This document shows, one piece after another, positions 4,826-6,659 of a stretch of DNA of 6,659 bases; within the stretch, counting starts at the first letter, position 1; every line of letters begins with the position of its first letter. The position numbers and the translations under genes were made by a program. The notes below the pieces were generated by a model. That model was not told where the DNA came from. It searched no databases and saw nothing but the letters and a program-made list of their open reading frames with translations. Location of the stretch: the NCBI GenBank assembly GCA_003649665.1, contig QMSL01000076.1:1-6659 (forward strand), given 5' to 3'. Source of the stretch: Thermoprotei archaeon (GTDB taxonomy: Archaea; Thermoproteota; Thermoprotei; QMSL01; B3-G16).

Positions 4826-5629
4826 TTATATTAATCTAGGTCTTGGAAATATCCTAAATCCCCTCTCGGCTAGATGCCCAGCACCTACCCCCAGCTCTCT
4901 TAACTCCTCATAGATCCTTTCTCCTTTCTTTATCCTCTCCTTTAGTTCATTGAAATTCCTCATGATTAGAGCCTCTCCTACCTCATAGTCGCTTCCACTA
5001 AGTCCTAGTTGCTTAGCTCTACCAGATGCCTTTGCGAGAGCTCCAAACATCTCTATTTGACTCTTATGCTGAAGTATTGCCTCAAGCTTCTTATCTATGT
5101 ACTCAGTTACATCAACTAGTAAGTTTGGCCTATCCGTCGCGAAGTAGTAAATCTTCATTACCTGTTTTGGTTTTAAACCTTCCTTGAGATGCTCCCTATT
5201 GAAAGCAGGCATTCCAGCGAATACCGTTGCCTCTGAGGCCACTATACCAACTGTTCTATGATCTGGATGAGCATTATAATCAATCCAGGGATCAAGAGTA
5301 CAGACGAAATCAGCTTGAAGCTTCCTTATAACCCTTATTAGCTTCTCCCTTAGTTCAAGGCTGGGTAGAATCAATTCTCCATCAGGATACCCTAAGAAGA
5401 AGACCTCCTTCACTCCTAAGACCTTAGCAGCTTTCTTCTCTTCCTCTTGCCTAATACGAGCAAGTTCTTTAGGATCCATATCGGGATTATACGTTCCTTT
5501 ACTGCCATCGGTTACAATCAGATAATATACGTCATATCCCTCATCAGCCCATTTAGCTATAGTTCCACCTATATTTACGTCTGCATCATCAGGGTGAGCT
5601 TGTATGACTAAAATAGTGCCCTTACTCAT
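4826..5629 (-). CDS. PIG-L/LmbE-family zinc-dependent deacetylase
   Basis: This is a probable metal-dependent N-deacetylase of 267 residues acting on an N-acetylated sugar or sugar conjugate. The fold's signature AHPDD (11-15) gives Zn ligands H12 and D15 with D14 as general base. HPDH (121-124) supplies the third ligand, H124. GGTIAKWADEGYDVYYLIVTDG (21-42) and FFLGYPDGEL (77-86) are typical strands. Relatives include MshB/BshB of thiol synthesis and the archaeal diacetylchitobiose deacetylase, which is of similar length; substrate cannot be chosen from sequence. I place the start at ATG 5629 because AGGTGAG (5639-5633) precedes it and the family begins close to the AHPDD strand. The ATG at 5656 would add nine poorly conserved residues. 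A TATA-like CTATTTAAG near 5691-5683 predicts a leader of about 30 nt. It is convergent with the lyase, and a role in trimming acetyl groups from plant oligosaccharides is conjecture. Confidence 0.9.
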   Translation of the reverse strand: MSKGTILVIQAHPDDADVNIGGTIAKWADEGYDVYYLIVTDGSKGTYNPDMDPKELARIRQEEEKKAAKVLGVKEVFFLGYPDGELILPSLELREKLIRVIRKLQADFVCTLDPWIDYNAHPDHRTVGIVASEATVFAGMPAFNREHLKEGLKPKQVMKIYYFATDRPNLLVDVTEYIDKKLEAILQHKSQIEMFGALAKASGRAKQLGLSGSDYEVGEALIMRNFNELKERIKKGERIYEELRELGVGAGHLAERGFRIFPRPRLI

Positions 5630-5811
5630 GCTCTCACCTATTATTATATTGAACATCTACAATTACATCTCCCCCAGTAACGCTTAAATAGCTATCCAAG
5701 TCAGGGAATGCAACTACACCATCCCCTTACATCAGATGAATAGATTCCTAATCTTCATGTTTAGGATTAGAGCTAATATAATTAAATGCACTTAAGGATA
5801 AAAGGGATATT
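5630..5811. promoter_or_regulatory. Divergent promoter region between deacetylase and acetyltransferase
   Basis: For the plus gene, TATAATTAAA (5777-5786) predicts a transcript start around 5807-5812, so its mRNA may be leaderless. For the minus gene, a TTTAAG box near 5688-5683 gives a short leader. Between them, AGATT-CCT-AATCT (5742-5754) is a perfect inverted repeat, and GATTAG (5765-5770) repeats the half-site, which could pair with CTAATC (5748-5753). This lies directly upstream of the acetyltransferase TATA box and is an operator candidate of modest strength. Confidence 0.4.
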
Positions 5812-6657
5812 ATGGAGGAGGTAATAATACGTGAGACTAAGGTAGAGGATATTGCAGACATAATAAGAGTCGCCAATCAGGCATTCCTAGAAGATGCAAG
5901 AAGACCATCCGTTACAGGAAGAAGCGTAGTTAATGGTCTTAGAAGCTTTCCTAAATTACAATTAGTAGCGGAAGTTAATGGTGAGATAGCTGGCTTCATA
6001 GTAGGAAATATTAGCGGCGATAGGGGAAAGGTAGCATTACTTGCCGTAAGTCCTAAGTATTGGAGAAAAGGAGTTGGAACTAAGCTCATAACGGAATTAG
6101 AGAGGAGAATAAAGGAGATGGGAGGGAAAGAGGTAACTCCTGGAACGCCATTTGCACGTGGTTTCTACGAGAAGGTCGGATATACATGTTATGAGGTAGA
6201 GTATAAGCTCATAAGGGAATTACCCTATAGCGTCATACCTAAAATGGACTCAGACCTAAACCCAATACGTTTTGAGGACTTAAAGAAAATAGTGAAGACA
6301 TTAGGCGAAAAAGAAGCATTAGAATTCCTGAGAGCATTCTTCTCAAGCTTTGAAATAAAAGGAGGCAAAGCTTACATATTGTCTGAGAAAGACGAGGTTA
6401 AAGGAATTGTAGTAGTCGCTGAGAATAAGTGGAACTCAGATCTACTTGAGATCACATACTTTTATCCAAGTGAGGGCGATGGAGTATTTGATCTTTTAGA
6501 GAACATAGTGATAGAGGCTTCCAAGATGGGATATAGATGGGTAGGATTACGTACACGTAACGAGAAACTAGCTAAGGAGCTCATGAATAGAGGATGGAAA
6601 GAAGCACATATGCCAGAGTTCTGGACAATGTACTTAATGAGGAAAGAACTCAAGTAA
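5812..6657 (+). CDS. GNAT-family acetyltransferase with a degenerate second GNAT-like half
   Basis: This 281-residue protein is expected to transfer acetyl from acetyl-CoA to an amine. Residues 1-135 are a complete GNAT domain: the first strand and helix open with VIIRETKVEDIADI (4-17), VAEVNGEIAGFIVG (52-65) are the central strands, VALLAVSP (74-81) leads into the acetyl-CoA pyrophosphate loop RKGVGT (85-90), and GFYEKVGY (117-124) is motif B. Residues 150-281 repeat the general outline: YILSEKDEVKGIVVVAE (188-204), DLLEITYFYPSEGD (210-223), a helix, RTRNEKLAKELMNRGW (247-262) and a final WTMYLMRKEL strand. The R/QxxGxG/A loop is missing there, so this half probably does not bind CoA. ATG 5812 follows a weak AAGGGAT and is close to the predicted transcript start. 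The strong GGAGGAGG just inside the gene is codons 2-4, with no in-frame start behind it at SD distance. The substrate is unknown. The gene is complete, ending 2 nt before the window edge. Confidence 0.9.
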   Translation: MEEVIIRETKVEDIADIIRVANQAFLEDARRPSVTGRSVVNGLRSFPKLQLVAEVNGEIAGFIVGNISGDRGKVALLAVSPKYWRKGVGTKLITELERRIKEMGGKEVTPGTPFARGFYEKVGYTCYEVEYKLIRELPYSVIPKMDSDLNPIRFEDLKKIVKTLGEKEALEFLRAFFSSFEIKGGKAYILSEKDEVKGIVVVAENKWNSDLLEITYFYPSEGDGVFDLLENIVIEASKMGYRWVGLRTRNEKLAKELMNRGWKEAHMPEFWTMYLMRKELK

Positions 6658-6659
6658 GA

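Noticed and set aside
5688..5740. Minus-strand C/D-like boxes (CTGATGT ... CTGA) upstream of the deacetylase
   Set aside because: The C box has mismatches, no D'/C' pair is present, and the segment overlaps the deacetylase promoter region.
5877..6089. Minus-strand frames at 5877-6089 and 6462-6653
   Set aside because: Both are antisense shadows of the GNAT gene, with low-complexity hydrophobic/Ser content.

Overview
The window looks like part of a hyperthermophilic archaeal chromosome, probably Thermoproteota/Crenarchaeota. The evidence is TTG starts with strong Shine-Dalgarno sites, TATA-like boxes about 25-30 bp before predicted transcript starts, heavy use of AGA/AGG and ATA codons, a near-canonical archaeal C/D box guide RNA, and a GC-rich structured island in otherwise AT-rich intergenic DNA. 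The genus cannot be fixed from this sequence; a pectin-using member of the Thermoproteales is one possibility.

Layout: (1) 1-1774 holds two arms of a divergently transcribed metal ABC importer. A ZnuA/TroA-type binding protein lies on the minus strand and is cut off by the left edge. A ZnuC-type ATPase lies on the plus strand. They share a 94-bp promoter region, and no permease gene is in the window. (2) 1892-3022 encodes a CPA2-type cation/proton antiporter of the NapA/Kef kind without a regulatory domain. It has its own promoter and a palindrome at the predicted transcript start. (3) 3023-3659 is a 637-bp region without protein genes. It carries a C/D box sRNA with all four boxes, a less perfect element directly behind it, a possible antisense C/D-like element, a GC-rich hairpin with its own TATA box, and two related inverted repeats. 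(4) 3660-4799 encodes an oligogalacturonate lyase (PL22) with the complete set of known active-site residues. (5) 4826-5629 (minus, convergent with the lyase) encodes a PIG-L/LmbE-type zinc deacetylase. (6) 5812-6657 encodes a protein with an N-terminal GNAT acetyltransferase domain and a second, degenerate GNAT-like half.

How the genes may work together: the ABC genes would take up a divalent metal, and the antiporter would exchange Na+ or K+ for protons. The lyase would break imported pectin fragments in the cytoplasm, which implies that this organism or its neighbours feed on plant polysaccharide. The deacetylase could act on an acetylated sugar, but its link to pectin is only positional. 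The non-coding island between antiporter and lyase is the least expected part. It appears to be a small cluster of guide or structured RNAs, one of which has a D' guide that matches 8 nt of the conserved helix-71 loop of 23S rRNA.
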